Counted from the stretch's first letter, positions 8,187 to 15,046 are shown. The stretch is 16,695 bases of DNA from Flavobacteriaceae bacterium (GCA_021151665.1 JAGKWW010000052.1:1-16695); one strand, 5' to 3'. Notes: generated by a model not told the origin, from the letters alone. Numbers and translations are program-made.

Positions 8187-8696
8187 TTAAATAAACAGCG
8201 CTTTCAGCTCCGTAGCGTCGTGTGGCTTCATTTTTCCGGCAAGTACAAGGCTTAGCTGGCGGCGGCGCAAAGCGGCTTCAAATCGTTGCTGCTCGAGTTC
8301 GGTTTGTGGTTCAATGGGCGGCACTTCTACCGGGCGTCCGGTTTCGTCAACAGCCACAAAGGTGTAGATGGCTTCGTTGGCTTTCGCGCGCGTACCCGAC
8401 TCGCGGTCTTCGGTCCACACATCCAGATAAATTTCCATTGAAGAAGTAAACGTGCGGGATACTTTAGCTTCTATCGTGACAACGCTCCCCAAAGGTATTG
8501 CCCTGTTAAAGGCCACGTGGTTTACAGAGGCGGTTACCGTAATGCGGCGCGAATGACGGCGGGCGGCTATACTTGCAGCGCGGTCCATACGGGCTAACAA
8601 TTCTCCACCAAATAAATTGTTTAGCGGATTGGTTTCGCCGGGCAACACCACATCGGTCATTACACAAAGGGAATCAGAAGGAAATTTTGCCTGCAT
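8187..8696 (-). CDS. Acyl-CoA thioesterase, hotdog fold (YciA/BACH type)
   Basis: Cytoplasmic enzyme that hydrolyses acyl-CoA to free acid and CoA. The 169-residue chain is one hotdog domain: NPLNNLFGGELLARMD at residues 23-38 holds the conserved Asn, the Gly-Gly before the long hotdog helix and the Asp (Asp38) typical of the YciA/BACH group, and SVNHVAF at 57-63 is the second conserved strand. The charged C-terminal tail (about 130-169) is common in bacterial members. The ATG at 8696 is preceded by a -7 box 17 bases away. It converges on the EnvC-like gene with 18 bases between stops and follows the HU-SPOR gene on the same strand, but the terminator between them makes it a separate unit. 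Chain length of the substrate cannot be told. Confidence 0.92.
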   Translation of the reverse strand: MQAKFPSDSLCVMTDVVLPGETNPLNNLFGGELLARMDRAASIAARRHSRRITVTASVNHVAFNRAIPLGSVVTIEAKVSRTFTSSMEIYLDVWTEDRESGTRAKANEAIYTFVAVDETGRPVEVPPIEPQTELEQQRFEAALRRRQLSLVLAGKMKPHDATELKALFI

Positions 8697-8713
8697 AGCT
8701 TTTTATTTTGCGG

Positions 8714-8721
8714 CAAAGATA
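8714..8721 (-). promoter_or_regulatory. -7 box for the thioesterase gene
   Basis: TATCTTTG on the minus strand matches TAnnTTTG exactly, 17 bases before the ATG at 8696. A TTG at 8747-8745 lies 23 bases upstream, at the far edge of the accepted spacing and inside the loop of the preceding terminator, so the -33 element is doubtful. Confidence 0.55.
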
Positions 8722-8730
8722 CATAGTAAA

Positions 8731-8754
8731 TAAAAAATCCCGGGCAACCGGGAT
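8731..8754 (-). terminator. Intrinsic terminator after the HU-SPOR gene
   Basis: On the minus strand the arms ATCCCGG (8754-8748) and CCGGGAT (8743-8737) form a perfect 7-bp stem with a 4-base loop, followed at once by a run of T (8737-8732). It starts 6 bases after the stop codon at 8761 and separates the HU-SPOR gene from the thioesterase gene. Confidence 0.9.
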
Positions 8755-8760
8755 ATGGAT

Positions 8761-9702
8761 TTACAAATCTTTAATAAGCACCCAGGCTTCTGCGTTCTCC
8801 GTTTTCCGGATGTGGCGCATGCTTTCTTCCGCTTCGGCGTGTGTTTTATAGCTGCCATACAATACGGGATAAAGGCCGAACTTATTAGCGTCCAGCCTTC
8901 GCGCACTAAAGCCTTTGGCCTGTAGCTGCCGTACCGCCTTATCTGCATTGGCAGAACTTTTGAAGGCGCCGGCTACAACGTGGTAAGGCATCTTTTCGGG
9001 AGCCACCTCTTTTACAGGAAGTGTTACGGCGGGAATAGGATTGTCTATAAAAAATGTAGCCTGCTGTATGCGGTTCTCTACTTTTTCCTGGACTGCCTGT
9101 TCTACAAGCAATGTTTCTGCAGCTACCTGTCGGTCGCGAATTACCTTGAAACCACTTGTGCCCCCGCCTGCAAGCACCACAAAAATGGCTGCATATTTTA
9201 GGTAAGAATAACTGCGTTTCCTTTCGGGTGTAAAGATTACCGGTGCTTTTTCTTCGAACACCTCGGCAATTACTTTTAGTTCTTCACGCTTAACGGCCGG
9301 TGATACCACGGTACTAAGCCCAAAAGCATCGGTCAGGTAATTCACAGGAACATCAGGGTTAAAAACAAGGCTGCCCTCGGTGTTCTTAGAGAAGCTCCCA
9401 AGGTTCTTTAACTCAAGTATTCCGCTATTGGTAATTGCCTGCCAACGGCCTACAGCTGCTGCAATGGCCGTCACCGCCTGATCATAGGAAATTTTTTCCT
9501 GCGTTGCGATATGATTGGCCAAAAGCCCGTCATTATTCTTTACATTCGCGTTGAAGGAAATTTGTTTTTTTGGAGGATAGAAGGTGTGGGTCGCAGCATC
9601 AAGGCTTGCGGGCATGAATTCGGCGAGGAATGCGCCAAAGCCCGGTACCGTAACGCATTGGTAGCGATACAACAAAGCGGATATGTGTTTTTCTATCATC
9701 AT
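8761..9702 (-). CDS. HU/CCDC81-like, single-TM, SPOR-domain protein
   Basis: A 313-residue membrane protein in three parts. Residues 1-125 match the paired bacterial HU-CCDC81-like domains: IEKHISALLYRYQCVTVPGFGAFLAEF opens domain 1 (with the PGFGAF turn) and LELKNLGSFSKN (96-107) belongs to domain 2. A basic segment (RKRSYSYLK) precedes one membrane helix at about 170-186. The outer part is a linker rich in charged residues and a C-terminal SPOR domain (about 238-313: YHVVAGAFKS ... YPVLYGSYKTHAEAE), which in known proteins binds glycan strands stripped of stem peptides at the division site. The positive-inside rule puts the HU-like part in the cytoplasm and SPOR in the periplasm. I chose the ATG at 9702 (MMIEKH); a longer reading to 9750 would cross the promoter. 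Whether the HU-like part binds DNA or protein is unknown. Confidence 0.9.
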   Translation of the reverse strand: MMIEKHISALLYRYQCVTVPGFGAFLAEFMPASLDAATHTFYPPKKQISFNANVKNNDGLLANHIATQEKISYDQAVTAIAAAVGRWQAITNSGILELKNLGSFSKNTEGSLVFNPDVPVNYLTDAFGLSTVVSPAVKREELKVIAEVFEEKAPVIFTPERKRSYSYLKYAAIFVVLAGGGTSGFKVIRDRQVAAETLLVEQAVQEKVENRIQQATFFIDNPIPAVTLPVKEVAPEKMPYHVVAGAFKSSANADKAVRQLQAKGFSARRLDANKFGLYPVLYGSYKTHAEAEESMRHIRKTENAEAWVLIKDL

Positions 9703-9707
9703 AGAAA

Positions 9708-9738
9708 CAAAATTAACCATTCGATAGCTGTGGCAAAA
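9708..9738 (-). promoter_or_regulatory. Promoter of the HU-SPOR gene (TTTTG-N18-TAATTTTG)
   Basis: On the minus strand, TTTTG at 9738-9734 and TAATTTTG at 9715-9708 match both Bacteroidota elements with an 18-base spacer. The -7 box ends 5 bases before the ATG at 9702, so transcription would start at or next to the start codon. The -33 element lies inside the inverted repeat at 9729-9749. Confidence 0.65.
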
Positions 9739-9749
9739 TTTTATCCACA
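9729..9749. repeat. 21-bp imperfect inverted repeat containing a DnaA-type box
   Basis: TGTGG (9729-9733) is mirrored by CCACA (9745-9749), with a further AAA/TTT match (9736-9738 with 9740-9742) around the centre; 8 of 10 pairs match. The right half is the 9-mer TTATCCACA (9741-9749), the exact DnaA-box consensus. It lies in the dprA/HU-SPOR gap over the -33 element of the minus-strand promoter, so it could be an operator. It is a single site and AT-rich, so chance is possible. Confidence 0.5.
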
Positions 9750-9800
9750 AATTTTATTAACAATCACCAACACGTTAAGAACTAACATCTTGTAATGCTA

Positions 9801-10907
9801 ATGACTCAGGAAGACCTTATTAATGCACTGGCACTCATGCGTATAGAGGGCGTGGGGGATATCGTGGCCAAGAAGCTTATTAATCACTGCGGGTCGCCAT
9901 CAGAAGTTTTTCAGGCTAAAAAAAGCCAGATCATGGCGATAGAAGGTGTCGGCGAAATACTGTACCGCAACCTGAAAGACCACGCCGGCGCTTTTGCCCA
10001 GGCGGAAGCAGAGTACCGCTTTATATCCGATAACAAAGTTAAGCCTCTTTACTATCAGGATGCGGACTACCCTGAGCGCCTGAAGCATTGCATTGACGGC
10101 CCGGTGTTGCTGTTCTCCTCGGGGAATATCAATCTTCATGGAAAGAAAACCGTCAGTATTGTTGGCACACGGCAGATGACTTCTTACGGGGCCGACTTTT
10201 GCCGAAAACTCATAGAAGACCTTTCGCCGCTGGAGCCGGTTATCATTAGTGGGTTTGCCTATGGTGTAGATATTTATGCCCACCAGGTGGCGATTGAACT
10301 GGGCCTGCAGACGATCGGTGTGGTAGCGCACGGCCTCAACCAGGTGTACCCTAAGGTTCACAAAAGGTATGTCGCATCGATGGAGCAGAACGGTGGTTTC
10401 TTTACCGAATTCTGGAGTTCCAGCAATCCGGATAAGGAGAACTTTGTGCGCCGTAACCGTATTGTGGCCGGCATTGCCGAGGCGACGGTGATTGTTGAAA
10501 GTGCCGATAAAGGCGGATCACTGATCACGGCCAACATTGCCAACGATTACAACCGGGATGTATTTGCCGTGCCCGGACGTGTTACAGACAAGTATAGCCA
10601 GGGATGCAATAATCTGATCAAAAGCCAGAAGGCCAACATTCTTACCGATGCTGCCGACCTGGTATACCTTCTTAACTGGGAACTCGAAGAAAAGAAAAAG
10701 AAGCCTGTACAAAAACAGCTGTTCGTGACCCTTACGACCGAAGAACAACAGGTTTACGATTATCTGTTAAAGCATGGCAAAGAGCTGATGGACATTATCG
10801 CGTTGGAGTGCAACATGCCCATCTTTAAGCTTTCATCCCTATTACTCAATATGGAACTGAAAGGCGTGATACGTCCGTTGCCGGGCAAGCTATTCGAAGC
10901 GATTTAA
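9801..10907 (+). CDS. dprA: DNA-processing protein DprA
   Basis: Cytoplasmic single-strand DNA-binding protein that loads RecA onto incoming DNA during natural transformation. Length 368, normal for the family. Residues about 10-60 form a helix-hairpin-helix region (two GVG turns: RIEGVGD and AIEGVGE). The Rossmann-like core runs from about 85 to 295: SIVGTRQMTSYG (119-130), ISGFAYGVDIYAH (149-161), the FVRRNRIVAGIAE block (215-227, with Arg-Asn-Arg), GGSLITA (238-244) and VFAVPGR (254-260). The C-terminal 60 residues look like the winged-helix DML1-type domain. I chose the second ATG (9801, MTQEDLINAL) over 9795, as it matches the usual N-terminus. Divergent from HU-SPOR and convergent with trpS; no exact TAnnTTTG box is seen in front of it. 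dprA and recA both occur in this window but are not one operon. Confidence 0.97.
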   Translation: MTQEDLINALALMRIEGVGDIVAKKLINHCGSPSEVFQAKKSQIMAIEGVGEILYRNLKDHAGAFAQAEAEYRFISDNKVKPLYYQDADYPERLKHCIDGPVLLFSSGNINLHGKKTVSIVGTRQMTSYGADFCRKLIEDLSPLEPVIISGFAYGVDIYAHQVAIELGLQTIGVVAHGLNQVYPKVHKRYVASMEQNGGFFTEFWSSSNPDKENFVRRNRIVAGIAEATVIVESADKGGSLITANIANDYNRDVFAVPGRVTDKYSQGCNNLIKSQKANILTDAADLVYLLNWELEEKKKKPVQKQLFVTLTTEEQQVYDYLLKHGKELMDIIALECNMPIFKLSSLLLNMELKGVIRPLPGKLFEAI

Positions 10908-10909
10908 CA

Positions 10910-10990
10910 GGTTTCGGGTTGCGAGTTCGGGGTTCCGGGTTCATTTAGTGAAGGACTCTTAACTTGAACCCGAAACTTGAAACCCGAAAC
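10910..10990. repeat. Hairpin built from inverted heptad repeats between dprA and trpS
   Basis: The left arm is a run of heptads: GGTTTCG (10910-10916), GGTTGCG, AGTTCGG, GGTTCCG, then GGTTC to 10942. The right arm, 10963-10990, is CTTGAAC, CCGAAAC, TTGAAAC, CCGAAAC, the reverse-complement type. The outer 10 bp (10911-10920 with 10981-10990) pair perfectly. In the same register to 10938/10963 I count 22 Watson-Crick and 2 GU pairs of 28, with a 24-base loop. It sits 2 bases after the dprA stop and its last base is the last base of the trpS stop, so it probably ends both transcripts, although there is no long T-run. Confidence 0.85.
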
Positions 10991-11961
10991 TAAATATATC
11001 CCATTTTCTCGCGTACCCTCGCGAGTACACCATTAGCAATTGCTGATGCTTTATCTGCTCCGGCCTTTAATGCCGCATCTACTTCATTGAGGTTTGCCAT
11101 GTAATAGCTATACTTTTCACGCTCGGTTTTGAACTTTTCCAGGATGAGTTCATACAACGCCTGCTTAGCATGACCGTAGCCGTAGTTGCCACCAAGGTAA
11201 TTCTGGCGCATTTGCTCTGTTTGCTCTGGCGTCGCCAATAACTTGTAAATCGCGAACACATTATCCGTATCCGGATTTTTAGGTTCCTCAAGCGGAGTGC
11301 TGTCGGTTTGTATCGCCATTACCTGCTTGCGCAATGCTTTATCGTCTACAAACAGGTTTATCGTGTTGTTGCGCGATTTGCTCATCTTTTCGCCATCGGT
11401 TCCCGGAACAATTTTGGTATCGTCGCTTGTTATGGCTTCAGGCAGTACAAAAGTTTCGCCCATCTGATGGTTAAAGCGGGAGGCAACATCCCGCGTGATC
11501 TCAAGGTGTTGCAACTGGTCTTTACCCACAGGCACAAAATTGGCATCGTATAAAAGAATGTCGGCAGCCATAAGCATGGGGTAGGTAAAAAGTCCTGCAT
11601 TCACATCTTCCAGGCGGTCGGCTTTATCCTTAAAGGAATGCGCCAATGTAAGCCTCTGGAATGGAAAGAAGCAGCTCAAATACCATGATAATTCAGCCGT
11701 TTGCGGCACATCGCTCTGGCGGTAAAAGATAACTTTCGATATATCAAGGCCAAAGGCAAGCCACGTGGCAGCTACACTGTAAGTATTAGAACGGAGCAGC
11801 GCGCCATCCTTTATCTGGGTTGCCGAATGGAGGTCGGCTATAAAAAGGAACGATTCGTTGCCGGGCTTATTCGCCATTTCAATCGCGGGGATAATGGCCC
11901 CTAACAGGTTGCCAAGGTGTGGGGTGCCGGTGCTTTGTATACCGGTAAGTATTTTCGCCAT
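10990..11961 (-). CDS. trpS: Tryptophan-tRNA ligase
   Basis: Cytoplasmic class Ic aminoacyl-tRNA synthetase that charges tRNA-Trp using ATP. The 323-residue length is typical for bacteria. The HIGH signature appears as TPHLGN (13-18) after TGIQSTG, and the KMSKS loop is exact at 192-196 within GEKMSKSRNN. Between them, FIADLHSATQ (40-49) and MAADILLYDANFVPVGKDQLQH (131-152) are the family's substrate-binding blocks. The start is the ATG at 11961 (MAKILTGIQ); the in-frame extension to 12003 would run over the -7 box and has no family match. It is divergent from the acyltransferase gene and convergent with dprA. Confidence 0.97.
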   Translation of the reverse strand: MAKILTGIQSTGTPHLGNLLGAIIPAIEMANKPGNESFLFIADLHSATQIKDGALLRSNTYSVAATWLAFGLDISKVIFYRQSDVPQTAELSWYLSCFFPFQRLTLAHSFKDKADRLEDVNAGLFTYPMLMAADILLYDANFVPVGKDQLQHLEITRDVASRFNHQMGETFVLPEAITSDDTKIVPGTDGEKMSKSRNNTINLFVDDKALRKQVMAIQTDSTPLEEPKNPDTDNVFAIYKLLATPEQTEQMRQNYLGGNYGYGHAKQALYELILEKFKTEREKYSYYMANLNEVDAALKAGADKASAIANGVLARVREKMGYI

Positions 11962-11978
11962 GCGGAATTCGGTTTTTG

Positions 11979-11986
11979 CAAAGGTA
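11979..11986 (-). promoter_or_regulatory. -7 box for trpS
   Basis: TACCTTTG on the minus strand matches TAnnTTTG exactly and ends 17 bases before the ATG at 11961. A TTTG at 12004-12001 is only 14 bases further upstream, shorter than usual, so the -33 element is uncertain. Confidence 0.55.
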
Positions 11987-12016
11987 AAAAGTATTACATA
12001 CAAACTTTTGTTTTAC

Positions 12017-12024
12017 TACATTTG
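12017..12024 (+). promoter_or_regulatory. -7 box for the acyltransferase gene
   Basis: TACATTTG matches TAnnTTTG exactly and ends 5 bases before the ATG at 12030, the same distance as in front of the HU-SPOR gene. No TTTG is found 17-23 bases upstream. The 68-base trpS/acyltransferase gap thus holds two divergent -7 boxes. Confidence 0.55.
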
Positions 12025-12029
12025 GAATC

Positions 12030-12773
12030 ATGAAAATCCTGAAAATACCGTTTTGGATCGTTTGGCGCATCTGGTTTTACATCCTGATGGGTGTTCCGAT
12101 TATAGTACTTTCACCTATTCTTATCCTGAGCATCCTTTCCGAGAGAACTTACCCTCAGTTTTTTGTTATAGCACGGCTTTGGGCTAAATTCATTCTATTC
12201 GGGATGGGCTTTTGGTATACGATAGACCGCGAGCAAAAAATGCAAAAGGGGGAAAGCTACATGTTGGTAGCCAACCATACTTCTATGACCGATATCATGC
12301 TGATGCTGGCCATTTCGCGCAATCCGTTTGTTTTCGTGGGAAAGAAGGAGCTGGTGAAGATTCCCATATTCGGATTCTTTTACAAGCGAACCTGTATATT
12401 GGTAGACCGCAACAGCTCGAAAAGCCGGTTCGAGGTATTTCAGCGTGCGCAGAAAAGACTACAGCAGGGGTTAAGTATCTGCATATTTCCTGAAGGCGGC
12501 GTGCCTGACGACGAAGCTACTTTGCTTGACGAATTTAAGGATGGAGCCTTCCGCCTGGCGATAGAGCACCAGATCTCGATTGTGCCGATGACCTTTGCGG
12601 ACAATAAGAAGCGTTTTTCATTTACGTTTCTTAGCGGCAGCCCCGGTATTATGCGTGCTACGGTACACAAGTTTATTTCAACGCATGGATTTACGCTCGA
12701 CGATAAAAAGGAACTCAAAGAACGTACCCGCGAGGTCATCCTCAATAAACTTTACGAATACAGACAAAAATAA
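12030..12773 (+). CDS. plsC: 1-acyl-sn-glycerol-3-phosphate acyltransferase (PlsC type)
   Basis: Membrane enzyme that adds the second acyl chain to lysophosphatidic acid, giving phosphatidic acid for phospholipid synthesis. Of 247 residues, the first about 60 hold two hydrophobic segments (FWIVWRIWFYILMGVPIIVL and FILFGMGFWY). The catalytic HX4D motif is NHTSMTD, with His83 and Asp88. The substrate-binding blocks follow: KIPIFGFFYKRTCILVDRN (110-128), FPEGG at 153-157, and IVPM near 185. The third motif is usually FPEGTR; here Thr and Arg are replaced (FPEGGV), so the acyl acceptor could be another lysolipid. Divergent from trpS and closed by a strong terminator directly after the stop. The acyltransferase family is firm; the exact acceptor less so. 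Confidence 0.88.
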   Translation: MKILKIPFWIVWRIWFYILMGVPIIVLSPILILSILSERTYPQFFVIARLWAKFILFGMGFWYTIDREQKMQKGESYMLVANHTSMTDIMLMLAISRNPFVFVGKKELVKIPIFGFFYKRTCILVDRNSSKSRFEVFQRAQKRLQQGLSICIFPEGGVPDDEATLLDEFKDGAFRLAIEHQISIVPMTFADNKKRFSFTFLSGSPGIMRATVHKFISTHGFTLDDKKELKERTREVILNKLYEYRQK

Positions 12774-12804
12774 AAAGCGCTCCCACCACGGAGCGCTTTC
12801 TTTT
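12774..12804. terminator. Bidirectional intrinsic terminator
   Basis: AAAGCGCTCC (12774-12783) pairs perfectly with GGAGCGCTTT (12790-12799) around a 6-base loop. It is followed by TTTCTTTT on the plus strand and by a run of T on the minus strand, so it can stop both the acyltransferase transcript and the convergent sigma-operon transcript. It starts directly after the acyltransferase stop. Confidence 0.93.
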
Positions 12805-12830
12805 GTAATCCCTGTTTCAGGACCACCTGA

Positions 12831-12852
12831 TTAAGCTAACCAACCAGCTTAA
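12831..12852. repeat. Small hairpin after the barrel-protein gene
   Basis: TTAAGCT (12831-12837) and AGCTTAA (12846-12852) form a perfect 7-bp stem with an 8-base loop, abutting the stop codon of the minus-strand gene that ends at 12853. There is no T-run, so it may protect the 3' end of the mRNA or be incidental. Confidence 0.45.
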
Positions 12853-14487
12853 CTAAAAACTAAAACTTATACCGGAGTACAAGCCAATAAAATACGGCTT
12901 GAAGTTACCTGCATCGCCGCTAAATGTATTGAGCTGGTACTTGAACGTAGGTTCAAAATTCGCCTGGAACGATTTCCAGAAACGATACTTGAAACCCACG
13001 CCGAAATTTGTACTGAAATGCACGTCATTAAGGTTTTCTGCCTCGCCCACTTCCACATTGTACCCTTGGGTCGAGGTCACATAAATATTGTTATTGTTAA
13101 GGAAAAGCGTACTCACACCTCCTATCACATCAATACCGAACTTCTTGTTGATAAGCGCATATGACAACTCCAGCGGCACTTCGATATACCCCATTTTCTG
13201 CACCATTGATCCGTTGAATTTTTGCTGTGGTAATTGATCGGCGGTTAAAGTGACAGTAGAAGGAGGCCTTGTATTCTGCACCACCACATTGGCGTTCTTT
13301 GCCGTGCTTACATTACTGGTCTGGTCGTTGAGCGAGGCATAAAATTCGATACCATGGGTAGAATAGCTAAGGTCTACGGTGTTTACCCCCGAACGGATGT
13401 GAAGCCTGTTGTTTACAGCATAGTTCACACCAAGGCCATAGCTCATGTTATTGTCATACGTTTTACTGTTAGAGGCAAACTGCGCATCGATAGGCGAACC
13501 GTTAGAAAGCGAGCTGTAATAAACCGGAGCCACCTGGGGCTTAAGTGCCCACCTATCCTGCGGCGTCGCATCGGCTAGCTCCTTTTTATCTTTATCCTCG
13601 CCTTTTAATTTTTCCTGAAGCAGTTTCTCAAGCTCATTTTCAGGTTTCAGTGCCGCTGTTGTGTCTACTGGAGTCTCAGCTACAGCTTCGCGGTTGGCAG
13701 GTACCACCGGGAGAGATTTATCAATAGCAGTGCCTGTGGTTCCGGCATCTGAATTACCGCTTCCGGATGTTATGGCAGCACCTGGAGCAGCAGCTACCGA
13801 CCTGTTCTCCTCGCGAACTGAATTTACAGGGTTTACTTTGTTCCCTTTTGCCGCATCTCTACCTGAAGTTCCGCGGCTATCCCTAGTAGTAGCGGCGTAG
13901 CCCTGATCAGCAGACGGTACGATCCTGCGGTTGCGGTTCTGCCTTGTGTCGCTATTTTGGCCGTGTCCGGTGTTCCTGTGTTGCGATGCAACACTTTCGG
14001 CACCGGCACCAACCCTTGCTTTTGTGTGTTGGTACTGACCGGATTTATTTTTAATAAACTGGTCTTTAGTTTTACTATTACCGTTACCGGAAATAACTCC
14101 GTTGTCTTCTGAAGCAACTGCACTACCCGGCTTCGCAACAGGATTTACCGGCGAATAGTCGCCGTCGGCTACCGTTTCATTAGCGTGGATGCGTTTGCCG
14201 GTAGACGTTGGGATTTTTTCCTGCCCATTAGTGCCATCACTGTTTTCATTCGTTACAACAGAATCGCCACCTATCGTAACACCGTCATTAAATGTGGCAA
14301 ATAGCCCAAAGCCAAGCACGAGCAATGCCGCTACGCCCGACATGCGGAACCACAACGGGATCACCCTGCGTTTCTTTTTCTTTTCGAGCCCCGCGCGAAT
14401 GTTGTCCCACGCCGGTTCGGGCGGGGCAAACTCAAAGTCCCGGAATTTCTCCTGGAACACGCGATCTATTTTCTTTTTTTCACTCAT
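12853..14487 (-). CDS. Putative trans-envelope anti-sigma protein with outer-membrane beta-barrel
   Basis: A 544-residue protein I know only as a recurring neighbour of ECF sigma genes in Flavobacteria. Residues 1-45 are a charged cytoplasmic head (VFQEKFRDFEFAPPEPAWDN, then a KKKKRR block at 36-41). Residues about 49-66 are one membrane helix. About 70-290 is a low-complexity linker rich in Asn, Gly, Ser, Thr, Asp and Ala, followed by a short charged helix (about 283-306). Residues 313-544 have the alternating pattern of an outer-membrane beta-barrel (YGLGVNYAVNN, MGYIEVPLELSYALINKKF), ending in GLYSGISFSF, whose terminal Phe is a typical barrel-insertion signal. There is no N-terminal signal peptide in the usual place, so the chain probably spans both membranes. 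Its ATG overlaps the sigma stop by 8 bases (ATGAGTGA), so translation is coupled, as for sigma/anti-sigma pairs. The anti-sigma role is inferred from head, helix and context. Confidence 0.8.
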   Translation of the reverse strand: MSEKKKIDRVFQEKFRDFEFAPPEPAWDNIRAGLEKKKKRRVIPLWFRMSGVAALLVLGFGLFATFNDGVTIGGDSVVTNENSDGTNGQEKIPTSTGKRIHANETVADGDYSPVNPVAKPGSAVASEDNGVISGNGNSKTKDQFIKNKSGQYQHTKARVGAGAESVASQHRNTGHGQNSDTRQNRNRRIVPSADQGYAATTRDSRGTSGRDAAKGNKVNPVNSVREENRSVAAAPGAAITSGSGNSDAGTTGTAIDKSLPVVPANREAVAETPVDTTAALKPENELEKLLQEKLKGEDKDKKELADATPQDRWALKPQVAPVYYSSLSNGSPIDAQFASNSKTYDNNMSYGLGVNYAVNNRLHIRSGVNTVDLSYSTHGIEFYASLNDQTSNVSTAKNANVVVQNTRPPSTVTLTADQLPQQKFNGSMVQKMGYIEVPLELSYALINKKFGIDVIGGVSTLFLNNNNIYVTSTQGYNVEVGEAENLNDVHFSTNFGVGFKYRFWKSFQANFEPTFKYQLNTFSGDAGNFKPYFIGLYSGISFSF

Positions 14488-15025
14488 TGGTACCAGTTGG
14501 TATAGTGCCCTGATGCGCCTCGATCTTCTCCTTCAGGATCATGCGCGCGCGGGCCAAATTCGACTTAGAGGTGCCTTCGGTTATGCCTAAAAGCGCCGCT
14601 ATTTCCTTATGCGGATAGCCATCGATAGCATACAGGTTGAAAACCATCCTGTAACGGTCGGGCAGCTGCTGGATTATGCTTACCAAAAACTCCATGCTTA
14701 CCCCGTCTTCTTCAAGCTCTACATCGGCCTCATCCGGAATATTCTCACTTACAATGTCAAAAATACCCTCATGGCGGTACTTTTGCAAAACATTATTTAT
14801 CATCACCCTTTTGGCCCAGCCCTCAAAAGAACCTTTGAACTGGAACTGGCCAATTTTATTAAATATCAATAGAAATCCGTCCTGCAGGTTATCCTGCGCA
14901 TCGGCATAGTTTCTGGAATATTTCAGGCAAACGCCAAAGAGCTTGGGCGCAAGAAGCCTGTAAAGCTGTTCCTGCGCCCGTATGTTGTTCTCCTGACATC
15001 CTTTTATGACCTGATCTATACCCAA
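14480..15025 (-). CDS. ECF-type RNA polymerase sigma factor
   Basis: A 181-residue sigma-70 family protein with only regions 2 and 4, the ECF layout. Region 2 spans about 20-88 (LYRLLAPKLFGVCLKYSRNY for core binding, DAQDNLQDGFLLIFNKIGQF for the -10 helix, GWAKRVMINNVLQKYR). Region 4 spans about 113-168 (LPDRYRMVFNLYAIDGYPHKEIA, then LLGITEGTSKSNLARAR, the -35 recognition helix-turn-helix). An acidic linker (about 93-108) joins them. The start is TTG at 15025: in frame there is no ATG between it and an upstream stop, and MGIDQVIKGC fits the family N-terminus. It lies 21 bases after the lipoprotein gene and overlaps the barrel-protein gene by 8 bases. The target promoters are not known, and the operon's own promoter shows no TAnnTTTG box, which would fit self-activation. 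Confidence 0.95.
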   Translation of the reverse strand: MGIDQVIKGCQENNIRAQEQLYRLLAPKLFGVCLKYSRNYADAQDNLQDGFLLIFNKIGQFQFKGSFEGWAKRVMINNVLQKYRHEGIFDIVSENIPDEADVELEEDGVSMEFLVSIIQQLPDRYRMVFNLYAIDGYPHKEIAALLGITEGTSKSNLARARMILKEKIEAHQGTIPTGTNE

Positions 15026-15046
15026 CGGTTTCCATTTACCTGTTTA

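Noticed and set aside
9741..9749. Replication origin suggested by the DnaA-box 9-mer
   Set aside because: There is only one exact box, and no dnaA, dnaN or box cluster nearby.
13577..14280. Possible tandem repeat or foreign insert in the low-complexity part of the barrel protein
   Set aside because: The region is rich in Asn, Gly, Ser and Thr but I find no regular repeat unit, and the reading frame is intact, so a disordered linker explains it.
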